Origin: Streptomyces scabichelini
GTDB taxonomy: Bacteria; Actinomycetota; Actinomycetes; Streptomycetales; Streptomycetaceae
Reading direction: 5' to 3'
NCBI RefSeq assembly: GCF_011045015.1
Contig: NZ_JAAKZY010000062.1
Location: 1 to 50,184 of the forward strand
DNA length: 50,184 nucleotides
The notes under the pieces were generated by a model that made no database searches, had not been told where the DNA came from, and worked only from the letters and a program-made list of their open reading frames with translations. Numbering within the stretch: position 1 is the stretch's first letter; every line of letters begins with the position of its first letter. Positions 23,961-32,671 of the stretch are shown here, piece by piece. Both the position numbers and the translations under genes were made by a program.

Positions 23961-24983
23961 TCACCCGCGGTTTCCGGAGACGGTCTCACGGGCGGCCCGC
24001 AGGGACTCCTTCAGTGAGCCCATGGTGGCCATGACGGCGGTCGGTTCGTAGCCGCAGTGCGCCATGCAGTTGGCGCAGCGCGGGTCCTTGCCCCGGCCGT
24101 AGGCGTCCCAGTCGGTTTCCTCGATGAGTTTCTTGTACGTCGTGACGTACCCGTCGCTCATCAGATAGCAGGGCTTCTGCCAGCCGAAGAGCGAGTAGTT
24201 GGGGATCGCCCACGCCGTGCAGGGGAAGTCGACCTTGCCCTCGAGGAAGTCGAGGAACAGCGGCGAGTGGTTGAGCCGCCACCGCCGCCGGTTGCCGCCC
24301 GCGAAGGCCTTCTTGAACAGCTCGCGGGTCTGCTCGACACCCAGGAAGTGCTCCTGGTCTGGCGCCTTCTCGTAGGCGTACGCGGGCGAGATCATCATCT
24401 CGTCCACCTGCAGGTCGTCATTGAGGAAGTTGAGCACCTCGATGATCGTCTGCGGGGTGTCGGTGTTGAAGAAGGTCGAGTTGGTGGTGACCCGGAAGCC
24501 GCGCCGCTTGGCCTCCTTGATGGCCTCCACGGCCTCGTCGAACACACCCTCCTTCGCAACGGACTCGTCGTGCCGCTCGCGCAGACCGTCGATGTGCACG
24601 GCGAACGCGAAGAACGGCGAGGGCTTGAACTTGTCCATCTTCTTGCGCAACAGCATGGCGTTGGTGCACAGGAAGACGTACTTCTTCCGGGCCACCAGCT
24701 GCCGCACGATCTCGTCGATGTGAGGGTGCATCAGGGGCTCACCGCCGGCGATGGACACCATCGGAGCTCCGGATTCGAGCACCGCCCCCACGGCCTGCGC
24801 CACCGGCATGCGCTGCTTGAGCACTCCGGCCGGGTGCTGGATCTTGCCGCAGCCCTCGCACTTCAGATTGCAGGCGTACAGCGGTTCCAGCTCGACGATC
24901 AGCGGAAACTTGTCCCGCTTGCGAAGCTTCTGTTCAAAGAGATACGTCGCGACCTTGATGGTCTGGCGGAGTGGCATGGCCAT
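23961..24983 (-). CDS. hpnH: Adenosylhopane synthase, radical SAM
   Basis: The 340-residue protein has the radical-SAM motif C38-x3-C42-x2-C45 (YACNLKCEGC), SIAGGEPLMHPHIDEI for SAM binding, and the HpnH-type C-terminal region with cysteines in DPRCANCMAHCGYEP. HpnH is known to add the 5'-deoxyadenosyl radical to diploptene (hopene), giving adenosylhopane, the first step of C35 side-chain formation. The ATG at 24983 has an excellent AGGAGGTG six bases upstream, and the gap to hpnG is 5 nt. The longer reading to 25022 would place the ribosome-binding site inside the gene. Confidence 0.96.
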   Translation of the reverse strand: MAMPLRQTIKVATYLFEQKLRKRDKFPLIVELEPLYACNLKCEGCGKIQHPAGVLKQRMPVAQAVGAVLESGAPMVSIAGGEPLMHPHIDEIVRQLVARKKYVFLCTNAMLLRKKMDKFKPSPFFAFAVHIDGLRERHDESVAKEGVFDEAVEAIKEAKRRGFRVTTNSTFFNTDTPQTIIEVLNFLNDDLQVDEMMISPAYAYEKAPDQEHFLGVEQTRELFKKAFAGGNRRRWRLNHSPLFLDFLEGKVDFPCTAWAIPNYSLFGWQKPCYLMSDGYVTTYKKLIEETDWDAYGRGKDPRCANCMAHCGYEPTAVMATMGSLKESLRAARETVSGNRG

Positions 24984-24988
24984 CTGGC

Positions 24989-25630
24989 TCACCTCCTGGG
25001 GAGCAGCAAAGAACGGTGCCATTCGAAGAAAGCGGGAAGAACGGCACGAAGAACGCGGAAAGCTGATATTCCACCGCGCACCGTGCCGATCCGGACGAGT
25101 TCATGTTCTGGAGCGTCCACGACCACCCGGACGGCCGCAACCGGGCGCGCGCCCGCACGGACGGCGCTGTGGAGCGTGGCCGCCGACTCCATGTCGACCG
25201 CGATTGCGCCGGTCGCGAGCAGATCCGACCGTTCGGGTCCGCGGACGACGTGGTCGGAACCGGTGAGCGGCCCGGTATGGACAGTGCGCCCGGGCACGGC
25301 ACGCACCAGTTCCTTGACGAGCAGCTCGGTGCCCACGCACGGGGTGCCGCCCCGCGCGTCCCGGGTCTCCTCGGCGACGACCAGATCGCCGGGGTGCATA
25401 CCGGGCGCCAGTCCGGCGCAGAAGCCCGTGGCCAGGACGGCCGCCTCGCTCAGCGCCGGACCGGCGAGCGCCCGGGTGACCGCACGGTCGGCGGCCAGGG
25501 GTCCCATGCCGGTACGCAGCACGGTGACCGGCCCGTCCGCACCACCACGGTCGCCACTGCGCAGGGCGAGCCGCTCGATGCCGAGCGCGCAGGCGATCAG
25601 CAGCGGGGCGGCGGCAGGTGTGTTGGTCAT
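24989..25630 (-). CDS. hpnG: Adenosylhopane nucleosidase/phosphorylase
   Basis: The 213-residue protein belongs to the nucleoside phosphorylase/MTA-SAH nucleosidase fold. Visible motifs are VLRTGMGPLAADRAV near residue 40, ATGFCAGLAPGMHPGDLVVA around 69-88, and ATGAIAVDMESAATLHSAVR where the Met-Glu pair binds ribose. HpnG is known to cleave adenine from adenosylhopane to yield ribosylhopane or its phosphate. Start and stop fit the operon: the ATG at 25630 shares its A with the shc stop (TGATG) and the stop precedes the hpnH start by 5 nt. Confidence 0.93.
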   Translation of the reverse strand: MTNTPAAAPLLIACALGIERLALRSGDRGGADGPVTVLRTGMGPLAADRAVTRALAGPALSEAAVLATGFCAGLAPGMHPGDLVVAEETRDARGGTPCVGTELLVKELVRAVPGRTVHTGPLTGSDHVVRGPERSDLLATGAIAVDMESAATLHSAVRAGARPVAAVRVVVDAPEHELVRIGTVRGGISAFRVLRAVLPAFFEWHRSLLLPRR

Positions 25631-27636
25631 CAACTCCCCTTCGCCTGCCGATCGGTGAACGGCTCGCCATGGACGTACCGGCCGAGCGCGGTCAGCGGGA
25701 AGACCTGCCGGTAGAGGTGGTAGTTGATCGAGAAGTCCCACGGGAACCCGGTGCCGGTGAAGTACGGCTCATCCCAGGTGCCGTCCTCCCGCTGGGTCTG
25801 GGCGAGCCAGGTGATCCCGCGCTCCACGGCCTTGGACTCCCGCTCCCCCGCCGCGAGCAGCGCGAGCAGGGCCCAGCCCGTCTGCGAGGCGGTCGAGGCG
25901 CCCCGGCCGCTCCACTCGGCGACATCGCGGTAGGAGCGCAGGTCCTCGCCCCAGCCGCCGTCGTCGTTCTGCACCGTCTCCAGCCAGGCGACGGCACGGC
26001 GGATCGCCGGATGCGCGCCGGGCAGCCCGGCGGCGACCAGCGCGGGCACCACCGACCCCGTCCCGTATACGTAGTTGACGCCCCAGCGGCCGAACCAGGA
26101 CCCGTCCGTCTCCTGTGCGGCGAGCAGCCACTCGATGCCCCGCCGGGTGCGGGGATCGTGGGACAGCCCCTCGACGGCGAGCATCTCCACGACGTGCGCG
26201 GTGACGTCGGCGGACGGCGGGTCGATGACCTCGCCGAAGTCGCAGAACGGCAGGCGGTTGGGGAAGGCGCTGGTGTTGTCGACGTCGAAGGCGCCCCACG
26301 CGCCGTTCTTCGACTGCATGCCGAGGTTCCAGCGCACCCCCCGCCCGATGGCCTTCTCCACGCGCTCCGGGTCGTGGTGCTTGACGCGGCGCAGCGCGAG
26401 GACCACCTCGGCGGTGTCGTCGATGTCGGGGTAGTTGTCGTTGTGGAACTCGAACGCCCAGCCACCGGGCGGCAGTTGGGGCCGTTTGACCGCCCAGTCA
26501 CCGGGGCGGACGATCTCCTCTCCGAGCATCCAGTCCGCGGCCTTGACGAGCTGCGGATGATCGGCGGGCACACCCGCGTCGGCGAGCGCGATGGTCGCGA
26601 GGCAGGTGTCCCACACCGGCGACTGACAGGCCTCGATCATCCGGGCCCCGTCCTCGCGCCACACGGCGAACCGGTCAAGCGACGCCAGCCCCTCGCGCAT
26701 CACCGGGTGTTCGAGGTCGTAGCCCAGCAGGTGCAGCGCGATGATCGAGTAGACGGCGGGCGGCTGGATGCCTCCCCAGCAGCCGTCGTTCTCCTGCCGC
26801 TCGATGATCCAGCGGGCGGCGGTGTTCATCGCCGTCCTGCGCAGCCGACGCGGCGCGACCTTGTGGTACACGTGCAGCGCCTTGTCGAGCCGCTGGAAGA
26901 CGCCGTTCCAACTACCCACCGGGGCAAGCGGCTTGACCGGGTTCGGGTTGCTCGCGTCGGTGTGCAGCTCGTCCAGCGGGAACGGCGCGGGCCGCACCGG
27001 ACGCTTGGCCGACACGATGGTGAGCGGCACTATGGTCTGCCGCGCCCAGCACCCGAAGTCGTAGATGTTGAGTGGCATCCACTTGGGGAAGTAGATGAGT
27101 TCCGGCGGGAGTTCGGGCAGGTCGTCCCACTTCCACCAGCCGAACAGGGCCAGCCAGATCCGCGTGAAGACCCGGGCCGCGGCAATACCGCCCTGCTCGC
27201 GGATCCATGCCGAGGCCTTCGCCATGTGCGGCGCGTCCGGGCTGTCACCGGCCAGCCGCAGGGCGACGTACGCCTCGATGGTGGTGGAGAGTTCGCCGGG
27301 CCCGCCGTAGAACGTGGCCCACGTGCCGTCCTCGCCCTGTTCGCCGCGGATGAACAGTCCGGCGGCGTGCGTGGTCTTCTCGTCGCGGATGCCCAGGAAC
27401 TGGCGGAGCAGCAGGTCCTCGGCGTCCATCGTGACGTTCGTCTCGAGGTCGCCCTTCCACCAGCCCTGGGCGTCCTGCGTGGCGAGCAGGAAGTCGGTGG
27501 CGCGCTGTATCGCGTGCCGGGCGGCGTCTTGCACATCGGTTCTCCCGGCCGCCACGGGAGTCTTCGTGATGGTTTCGCTGGCCGAGGCAGCGCGGGGCGG
27601 CAGGGCCCCGGTGCTTCCGTCGGTCGTCGCTGTCAT
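25630..27636 (-). CDS. shc: Squalene-hopene cyclase
   Basis: The 668-residue protein carries the acid-catalysis motif D404-I-D406-D407 (YPDIDDTAEV) and many QW-type repeats, for example AQGWWKGDL, GEDGTWATFYGG, NDGCWGG, KNGAWGAFD, GSWFGRWGVNYVYG, NDDGGWGED, TASQTGWALLAL and EDGTWDEPYF. It cyclises squalene to hopene and hopanol in the membrane as a monotopic protein. The ATG at 27636 has GAAGGGG about 8 nt upstream; an upstream in-frame ATG at 27660 would put that site inside the gene. The stop overlaps the hpnG start (TGATG). It is the committed enzyme of the cluster. The symbol hpnF is also used. Confidence 0.98.
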   Translation of the reverse strand: MTATTDGSTGALPPRAASASETITKTPVAAGRTDVQDAARHAIQRATDFLLATQDAQGWWKGDLETNVTMDAEDLLLRQFLGIRDEKTTHAAGLFIRGEQGEDGTWATFYGGPGELSTTIEAYVALRLAGDSPDAPHMAKASAWIREQGGIAAARVFTRIWLALFGWWKWDDLPELPPELIYFPKWMPLNIYDFGCWARQTIVPLTIVSAKRPVRPAPFPLDELHTDASNPNPVKPLAPVGSWNGVFQRLDKALHVYHKVAPRRLRRTAMNTAARWIIERQENDGCWGGIQPPAVYSIIALHLLGYDLEHPVMREGLASLDRFAVWREDGARMIEACQSPVWDTCLATIALADAGVPADHPQLVKAADWMLGEEIVRPGDWAVKRPQLPPGGWAFEFHNDNYPDIDDTAEVVLALRRVKHHDPERVEKAIGRGVRWNLGMQSKNGAWGAFDVDNTSAFPNRLPFCDFGEVIDPPSADVTAHVVEMLAVEGLSHDPRTRRGIEWLLAAQETDGSWFGRWGVNYVYGTGSVVPALVAAGLPGAHPAIRRAVAWLETVQNDDGGWGEDLRSYRDVAEWSGRGASTASQTGWALLALLAAGERESKAVERGITWLAQTQREDGTWDEPYFTGTGFPWDFSINYHLYRQVFPLTALGRYVHGEPFTDRQAKGS

Positions 27637-27683
27637 GGCTTCCCCTTCGTGCAGTGGCATGTCTCTGCTGTGGGTCCGCCGTC

Positions 27684-27716
27684 GGCCGGTGCTCGTTCTC
27701 CCGCGGCACCGGCCGG
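27684..27716. other. Hairpin between the prenyl synthase and shc
   Basis: A perfect 10-bp stem (CGGCCGGTGC / GCACCGGCCG) with a 13-nt loop lies in the 112-nt gap. It may attenuate or process the operon transcript, or stabilise the 5' end of the shc message. No T-run follows. Confidence 0.4.
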
Positions 27717-27748
27717 CGACTACGCGAGGTTTGTTCGACCGATAGTGA

Positions 27749-28816
27749 TCATCTCTTCCGTACGACGACGAAGTCGGCGAGCGCCACCAGCTCGGCCCGC
27801 ACCCGGTCCGGCATCCGGATCGCGTCCAGGGCTTCGATGGCGGTCGTGTGCTGGCGGCGGGCCTCCTGCGCGGTCCACTCGCGGCCGCCCGCCTCCTCGA
27901 TGAGGGCGGCACGCGCGGCGAACTCCTCCTCGGAGAAGTTCTCGAAGTCGCTGGCCTTGGCGTCCTCGGCGAGCAGTTCGCCGAGCCGCTCGGAGGCCGG
28001 TCCGTCCGCCGCGAGGGCGGCCACGACCGGCAGGGACTTCTTGCGCTGGCGCAGATCGCTCCAGGGCCGCTTGCCGGTGGCCTCCGGGTCGCCCCAGATG
28101 CCCAGCAGGTCGTCCACGGCCTGGAAGGCGAGGCCCAGGTGGTAGCCGTACTTCTCCAGCGTGTCGGCCGTGTGGTCGTCGGCGCCGCCGAGCACCGCGC
28201 CGATGGAACAGGCACAGGCGAGCAGGGCGCCCGTCTTGTTGCCCTCCATCTCCAGGCACTCCTCGACGGTGACGCGCTCCCGGTGCTCGTACGAGATGTC
28301 CTGCGCCTGGCCGTCGATCAGTGCGCGCGTGGCGGTGGTCAGACGGCGCGTGGCGCGGCCCGCCTCGACCGTGCCGAGCTCCAGGAGAACCTCGTTGGCC
28401 AGTGCGAACAGGGCGTCGCCGACGAGGATGGCCTGGGCGGGGCCGTGCACCTTCCACACGGTGTCGCGGTGTCGGCGCTGTTCGTCGCCGTCCATCAGGT
28501 CGTCGTGCAGCAGCGAGAAGTTGTGCACCAGTTCAACGGCGACCGCTCCCGGCACACCCACCTCGGGAGAGGCATAGGCGGCCTGCGCGGACAGGACGGC
28601 GAGCGCGGGGCGTACGGCCTTGCCGCCGTCGCCGTCCGCGGGGTTGCCCTCGGCGTCGATCCAGCCGAAGTGGTAGGCGGCGACAGTGTCCATGGGAGGG
28701 GCCAGGCGGTCGATGGCCGCCCGCAGCACCGGTGTGGCCAGGGTCCGGCCGCGCTCCAGGAGCGCGGACACGTCCACCGCGTCGGCAGCCTTCGAGGCCG
28801 GGGGCACAGTGGGCAC
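27749..28816 (-). CDS. Polyprenyl (probably farnesyl) diphosphate synthase
   Basis: The 355-residue enzyme has both aspartate-rich motifs: LLHDDLMDGD (first, D-D-x-x-D) and AVDDLLGIWGD (second, D-D-x-x-x). GNKTGALLACACSIG and GGKAVRPALAVLSAQ are also typical of E-prenyltransferases. The residue pair before the first motif (N-F-S-L-L) is compatible with a C15-C20 product, but length control is not certain. In this cluster it should make farnesyl diphosphate for HpnD. The GTG at 28816 is preceded by GAGGAGAG. An earlier in-frame GTG at 28879 overlaps the hpnE stop (GTGA) and would add 21 residues, so re-initiation there is an alternative. Confidence 0.94.
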   Translation of the reverse strand: MPTVPPASKAADAVDVSALLERGRTLATPVLRAAIDRLAPPMDTVAAYHFGWIDAEGNPADGDGGKAVRPALAVLSAQAAYASPEVGVPGAVAVELVHNFSLLHDDLMDGDEQRRHRDTVWKVHGPAQAILVGDALFALANEVLLELGTVEAGRATRRLTTATRALIDGQAQDISYEHRERVTVEECLEMEGNKTGALLACACSIGAVLGGADDHTADTLEKYGYHLGLAFQAVDDLLGIWGDPEATGKRPWSDLRQRKKSLPVVAALAADGPASERLGELLAEDAKASDFENFSEEEFAARAALIEEAGGREWTAQEARRQHTTAIEALDAIRMPDRVRAELVALADFVVVRKR

Positions 28817-28875
28817 AGTCTCTCCTCTATTTGCGATACGGGGGGTGCGGGAGCCTGCCCTGCTCAGATCGAGCG

Positions 28876-30303
28876 TCACGCCGCCTCCTCGAACAGGTCG
28901 AAGAGGTGATCCCTGGGCCGGCCCAGGGCGCTCAGCGCGGCGCCCGCCGCACTGACACCACTGCGGACCGCACTCTCCATGGTCGCGGGCCACCCTGTGG
29001 CGGTCCACGCTCCGGCCAGGTAGAAGCCGGGTGCCTTGGTGCGGGCGCCGGGCCGCAGCCGCCCGACGCCGGGGGTCGGAGCGAACGTCGCCGTACGCTC
29101 CCTGGTCACGAAGAAGTCCCGGACCTCGGCGCCACGCGCCGCGGGCAGCAGCCGCTCCAGCTCCGGCAGATAACGCTCCCGCAGCGCCGAGACGGGTGCG
29201 TCGATCTCGTCCTGTGCGGCCGACTGCGACAGTGCGAGGTACTGGCCCTCCGAGAGCCCGGACGCCTCGGTCCGGTCGAACACCCACTGCACCGGAGTGC
29301 CGAGTGCGGCGAAGAACGGCTTGCTGAGCACCTTGCGGTCGTAGACGACATGGATGTTGAGGATCGGCGCGGTGCCGATGTCGAGCAGCCGCTCAGGGGC
29401 GTCGAGCGCGCCCGCGGGCAGCAGATCGTGGGCCTCGCGCTGGGGCACGGCGAGCACGACGGCGTCGGCGTCGAGCGTCTCGCCGGGAACCTGAACGCTC
29501 CAACGTCCGTTCTCGTTGGAGGAGATGGAGGTGACGCGTGTTCGGAGTTCGGTACGGACGCCCGCGGAGTCGAGCGCCTTGCGGGCCAGCCGGTCATGCA
29601 GTTCGCCCAGCGGGACGCGCGCCCAGCCGATGTCGGCCGCGCCCGGGTCGGACAGCAGACCGGTCTTGAACACCATCGCGGCGAGCCCGAGCGATGCGTC
29701 GCCGGCCACCGCGTTGAGGGTGGCGACCCCGACGAGGTCCCACAGCGCTTCGACGGCACGCGCCGACTGACCGTGCCGGGTCAGCCAGCTGCCGAAGTCT
29801 TCCGTGTCGAGGGCCGGATCGGCGAGGTCGAGCCCCTTGAGTGCGAGCGCGGCACGTCCGACTTTGGCACGCTCGGCGAGCGAGAGATGCGGGTACGAGG
29901 CGAGGCTGCGTCCGAGATGCAGCGGTACGGGCAGTGCGTCGCGCCGTAGTCTGCCGAGCCGGCTCCCCGCTGGCTTCGCCAGGTCGAGAACGGGCACGTC
30001 GAGCCGGTCCTGCAGCGGTGCGAGCCCGGCTCCGTCGACGCGGTCGAGAAACCAGCGGTACGCGGTGCAGCAGCGCAGGTACACATGCTGGCCGTTGTCC
30101 ACGGTGAGGTTGCCGCGCTGAAACGAGAAGGCGAGCCCGCCGAGCCGTGGCCGGCCTTCGAGCAGCGTCACGCGTACGCCCGTGTCGGCGAGCGCCAGCG
30201 CGGCGGTGATACCGGCGAGGCCTCCGCCGACCACGACGGCCGCCCTCTCCGGGCGGCCCTGGCTGTCCGCGTCGAACCCCTCGGTCTGTGTGGTGTCGCT
30301 CAT
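28876..30303 (-). CDS. hpnE: Hydroxysqualene dehydroxylase
   Basis: The 475-residue FAD-dependent amine-oxidase-like protein starts with a Rossmann FAD motif (VVVGGGLAGITAALALADTG, about residues 23-42) and LLEGRPRLGGLAFSF, and ends with GFYLAGAWTATGWPATMESA for flavin binding. HpnE is known to reduce hydroxysqualene to squalene, the last of the HpnCDE reactions. The ATG at 30303 has GGGGGAGG about 7 nt upstream. A 136-nt gap separates it from hpnD, larger than elsewhere in the operon, so a minor internal promoter is possible. Confidence 0.94.
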   Translation of the reverse strand: MSDTTQTEGFDADSQGRPERAAVVVGGGLAGITAALALADTGVRVTLLEGRPRLGGLAFSFQRGNLTVDNGQHVYLRCCTAYRWFLDRVDGAGLAPLQDRLDVPVLDLAKPAGSRLGRLRRDALPVPLHLGRSLASYPHLSLAERAKVGRAALALKGLDLADPALDTEDFGSWLTRHGQSARAVEALWDLVGVATLNAVAGDASLGLAAMVFKTGLLSDPGAADIGWARVPLGELHDRLARKALDSAGVRTELRTRVTSISSNENGRWSVQVPGETLDADAVVLAVPQREAHDLLPAGALDAPERLLDIGTAPILNIHVVYDRKVLSKPFFAALGTPVQWVFDRTEASGLSEGQYLALSQSAAQDEIDAPVSALRERYLPELERLLPAARGAEVRDFFVTRERTATFAPTPGVGRLRPGARTKAPGFYLAGAWTATGWPATMESAVRSGVSAAGAALSALGRPRDHLFDLFEEAA

Positions 30304-30439
30304 CGTGCGTCCTCCCCCGCGGCCGCGCCGTGCTGATTGAACAATGCACGGCAGGCCGTTGAAGTCAGGGACGCCTGCGCCGACCGGAGGGTTGCGCACC
30401 GTTTCCCGGGAGTTGCGTCACCTTGGCCCAGGGTGTCCA

Positions 30440-31390
30440 TCAAGCGCGCCTCCTGACGGTCCGGCGGGAGACATGCCGGGCGTCGAGGCCGGAGAGGCCG
30501 CGCACGGCGACGTACGCCTTCTCGCGTCCGGGCAGCGAGACGCGGCCGCGCAGGACGGCCTCCGGCTCACGCTCGATGCGGTCGAGCAGCCGGCGGTAGA
30601 TGCCGGCCATCGCGGCGACGCAGGCGCCGCTGCGTCGGTCCAGCATCGGCAGCAGCCGGTAGCCCTCCGCGAAGAGCGCTCGGGCCCTGCGCACCTCGAA
30701 GTGCACAAGGCCCGCGAAATCGGAGTCGGGCGGTGGCTGGGGCCCCTTGAACCCGGCCGAGCAGCCGAACTTCGCGAGATCGTCCGCGGGCAGATAGGTT
30801 CGCCCGCCCTCGGCGTCCTCGCGAACGTCCCTGAGAATGTTGGTGAGTTGCAGTGCGAGCCCGAGCGTGTCGGCGTACTCGGGCGCACGCTCGGCTCCGC
30901 GCGCCCCCGGTTCCGTGCCGAACACACCGAGCGAGAGCCGCCCGATCGCCCCGGCCACGCAGCGGCAGTAGACCTTCAGGTCGTCCCAGGTCTCGTAGGT
31001 CTCGCCGCGTACGTCCATCAGCACGCCGTCGATGAGTTCATCGAGGCCGCCGAGCGGGATGGGGAATCGCTCGGCGGTGTGGCTGAGGGCGACCGCGACC
31101 GGGTCGGTGTCGTCCTCGGCCACGGAACGGGCGCGGACCCGGGCGAGCAGCGCCCGGGTGTCCTCCAGACGCGCCTGCTTGACCTCTGATGCCAGCGCGC
31201 CGTCGCCGATGTCGTCGACACGCCGCGAAAACGCGTAGAGCGCCGACATCGCTCGGCGCTTGGGCGTCGGCAGCAATCTGATGCCGTACGCGAAGTTACG
31301 GGCCTGCTGACCGGTGACTGACTCGCAGTAGCTGTATGCGGCGAGTACCGGTGCGGACACGTGTGATGAAGACTCCACGGTCCGGATCAC
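30440..31390 (-). CDS. hpnD: Presqualene diphosphate synthase
   Basis: The 316-residue protein is a squalene/phytoene synthase-type enzyme with two aspartate-rich segments, SRRVDDIGDG (first) and LTNILRDVREDAEGG (second), and YCRCVAGAIGRLSLGVFG between them. HpnD joins two farnesyl diphosphates to presqualene diphosphate. The start is a GTG at 31390 overlapping the hpnC stop (GTGA), preceded by GAGGAGAG, and the family's conserved N-terminal YCESVTGQQARNFAYGIRLL follows. The C-terminus is Arg-rich. Confidence 0.95.
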   Translation of the reverse strand: MIRTVESSSHVSAPVLAAYSYCESVTGQQARNFAYGIRLLPTPKRRAMSALYAFSRRVDDIGDGALASEVKQARLEDTRALLARVRARSVAEDDTDPVAVALSHTAERFPIPLGGLDELIDGVLMDVRGETYETWDDLKVYCRCVAGAIGRLSLGVFGTEPGARGAERAPEYADTLGLALQLTNILRDVREDAEGGRTYLPADDLAKFGCSAGFKGPQPPPDSDFAGLVHFEVRRARALFAEGYRLLPMLDRRSGACVAAMAGIYRRLLDRIEREPEAVLRGRVSLPGREKAYVAVRGLSGLDARHVSRRTVRRRA

Positions 31391-32289
31391 CCCTCTCCTC
31401 GCAGAGTCATGCCCGCCTCGCGCAGCAGCCGGAGCTTGCCGGGCCTGGGCGGGCCGGGAAGTACGTCGTATTCGGCGGCGGCAATCGCGTGGATTGCCGC
31501 CTTTCCCCCTGCCACGAACCCTGCGAGCAGCAGCCTCAGCCTGCCGTGGACGCTACCCACCAGGGGGGTGCCTTCATTCAGGAGGTTCAGGGCGCGTTCT
31601 GCTTCGTATGCAACCAGCGCGCGCACCGATGCGCCTGCTGTGGCCGTGGCGAGATCCGCCTCTTGGACATGAAAGCGCTTCATGTCCGCGGCGGGAAGGT
31701 AAATGCGGTCCCGGCCCAGGTCCTCGCCGACGTCCTGAAGGTGCTCGACGATCTGCAGGGCCGTGCAGATGGCGTCGGAGCGGCGGACACGCTCGGGGGT
31801 CGAGGTGCCGGTGACGGCGAGGACGAGGCGGCCGACCGGATTGGCGGACAGCTCGCAGTAGGCGAGCAGGTCGTCGTACGTCTCGTACCGCTTGACGAGC
31901 TGGTCCTGGCGGTTGGCCGCGATCAGGCCGAGGAACGGCTCGGGGGTGAGGCCGGCACGGCGGACCGTCAGCTGGAGGCGGCGCAGCAGCGGGTGGCCCG
32001 GAGTCGAGTCGAAGACCTTGCGCAGGTCGGCCTCGAAGGCGTCGAGGAGGACCAGGCGGTCCTCGGCCTCTTCGGGGGACACACCGAGGAGGCGGGCGTC
32101 GGCACCGCCGGGAGCCAGGTCGCCGTCGCCGATGTCGTCGACGAGCCGGGCGAAGCCGTACACGGCCATGAGGTCGGCGCGCCAGGCCTTGGGCAGGAAG
32201 AACGGGGCCACGGGGAAGTTCTCGTCCGCGGCCTTGTCGAGGGTGGTGCGCTCCGAGCCGGAGTCGCGCGCCGTCCCGGCTCCCGTCAC
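31387..32289 (-). CDS. hpnC: Hydroxysqualene synthase
   Basis: The 300-residue squalene/phytoene synthase-like protein has FPVAPFFLPKAWRADLMAVY, FARLVDDIGDGDL (first Asp-rich motif) and LQIVEHLQDVGEDLGRDRIY (second), with YCELSANPVGRLVLAVTG between. HpnC hydrolyses presqualene diphosphate to hydroxysqualene. I chose the GTG at 32289, matching the beginning of relatives as I remember them, because it overlaps the stop of a 24-codon leader ORF (GTGA); no strong ribosome site precedes it, in keeping with coupled translation. It is the first enzyme gene of the cluster. Confidence 0.94.
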   Translation of the reverse strand: MTGAGTARDSGSERTTLDKAADENFPVAPFFLPKAWRADLMAVYGFARLVDDIGDGDLAPGGADARLLGVSPEEAEDRLVLLDAFEADLRKVFDSTPGHPLLRRLQLTVRRAGLTPEPFLGLIAANRQDQLVKRYETYDDLLAYCELSANPVGRLVLAVTGTSTPERVRRSDAICTALQIVEHLQDVGEDLGRDRIYLPAADMKRFHVQEADLATATAGASVRALVAYEAERALNLLNEGTPLVGSVHGRLRLLLAGFVAGGKAAIHAIAAAEYDVLPGPPRPGKLRLLREAGMTLRGEG

Positions 32290-32360
32290 CGCTCGCTGCC
32301 CGCTACGGGGACGGCACACGCTTCGCGGAGCTGGAGAGTTTCCGTAGCCATTGCCGTCAC
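32286..32360 (-). CDS. Short leader ORF coupled to hpnC
   Basis: A 24-codon ORF reads V-T-A-M-A-T-E-T-L-Q-L-R-E-A-C-A-V-P-V-A-G-S-E-R. It starts at GTG 32360 (GGGAG a few bases upstream) or ATG 32351 and ends in TGA sharing four bases with the hpnC GTG. hpnC has little Shine-Dalgarno sequence of its own, so this ORF probably delivers ribosomes to it. It may be only a leader. Alternatively the real hpnC start lies elsewhere and this is chance. Confidence 0.5.
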   Translation of the reverse strand: MTAMATETLQLREACAVPVAGSER

Positions 32361-32449
32361 GTCTCCCGTTCTACACCGCTGACCCAATACTGCCCATTTC
32401 GGACACGCCGCCCGGACGTCCGCGCGTGTGCCCGGCGCCGGTCTCGCGC

Positions 32450-32504
32450 ATTATCGCCCTACTTGCCGCGAATCAGCACCGGTACAGCTTACGTTGTACA
32501 ACGT
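32450..32504 (-). promoter_or_regulatory. Hopanoid operon upstream region with 14-bp palindrome
   Basis: ACGTTGTACAACGT at 32491-32504 is a perfect palindrome about 130 nt upstream of the leader ORF. GATAAT on the minus strand at 32455-32450 is a plausible -10; a poor -35 (TGCTGA) lies 17 nt before it. The 311-nt gap from 32361 to 32671 otherwise holds only the ABC-gene terminator. Control of hpn transcription from here is inferred from position. Confidence 0.45.
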
Positions 32505-32623
32505 GACGTGCCTCGCCGGGGTGTCCTGGACATCACAACAACACACCGATTGGCGTCAAGATTCCTAAGAGGAACCAGAGTTGGGTTCCCCTTTTGCCCG
32601 GCTTGATCTTTCCTTGCACAAAG

Positions 32624-32654
32624 GGACCCCGCCAGAGACTTTCCGGCGGGGTCC
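32624..32654 (-). terminator. Terminator of the polymer-export operon
   Basis: A perfect 10-bp stem (GGACCCCGCC / GGCGGGGTCC) with an 11-nt loop lies 17 nt after the ABC ATPase stop, followed on the minus strand by CTTTG. It separates that operon from the hopanoid operon. Confidence 0.75.
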
Positions 32655-32671
32655 AGAGGGTGCGCTCGGGC

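Noticed and set aside
27684..27716. Hairpin before shc as an operon terminator
   Set aside because: The genes on both sides belong to one pathway and no T-run follows; kept only as a possible processing or attenuation site.
25618..27903. 761-codon plus-strand frame opposite shc
   Set aside because: The reverse-strand gene has the D-x-D-D motif and QW repeats; this frame has none and is a GC artefact.
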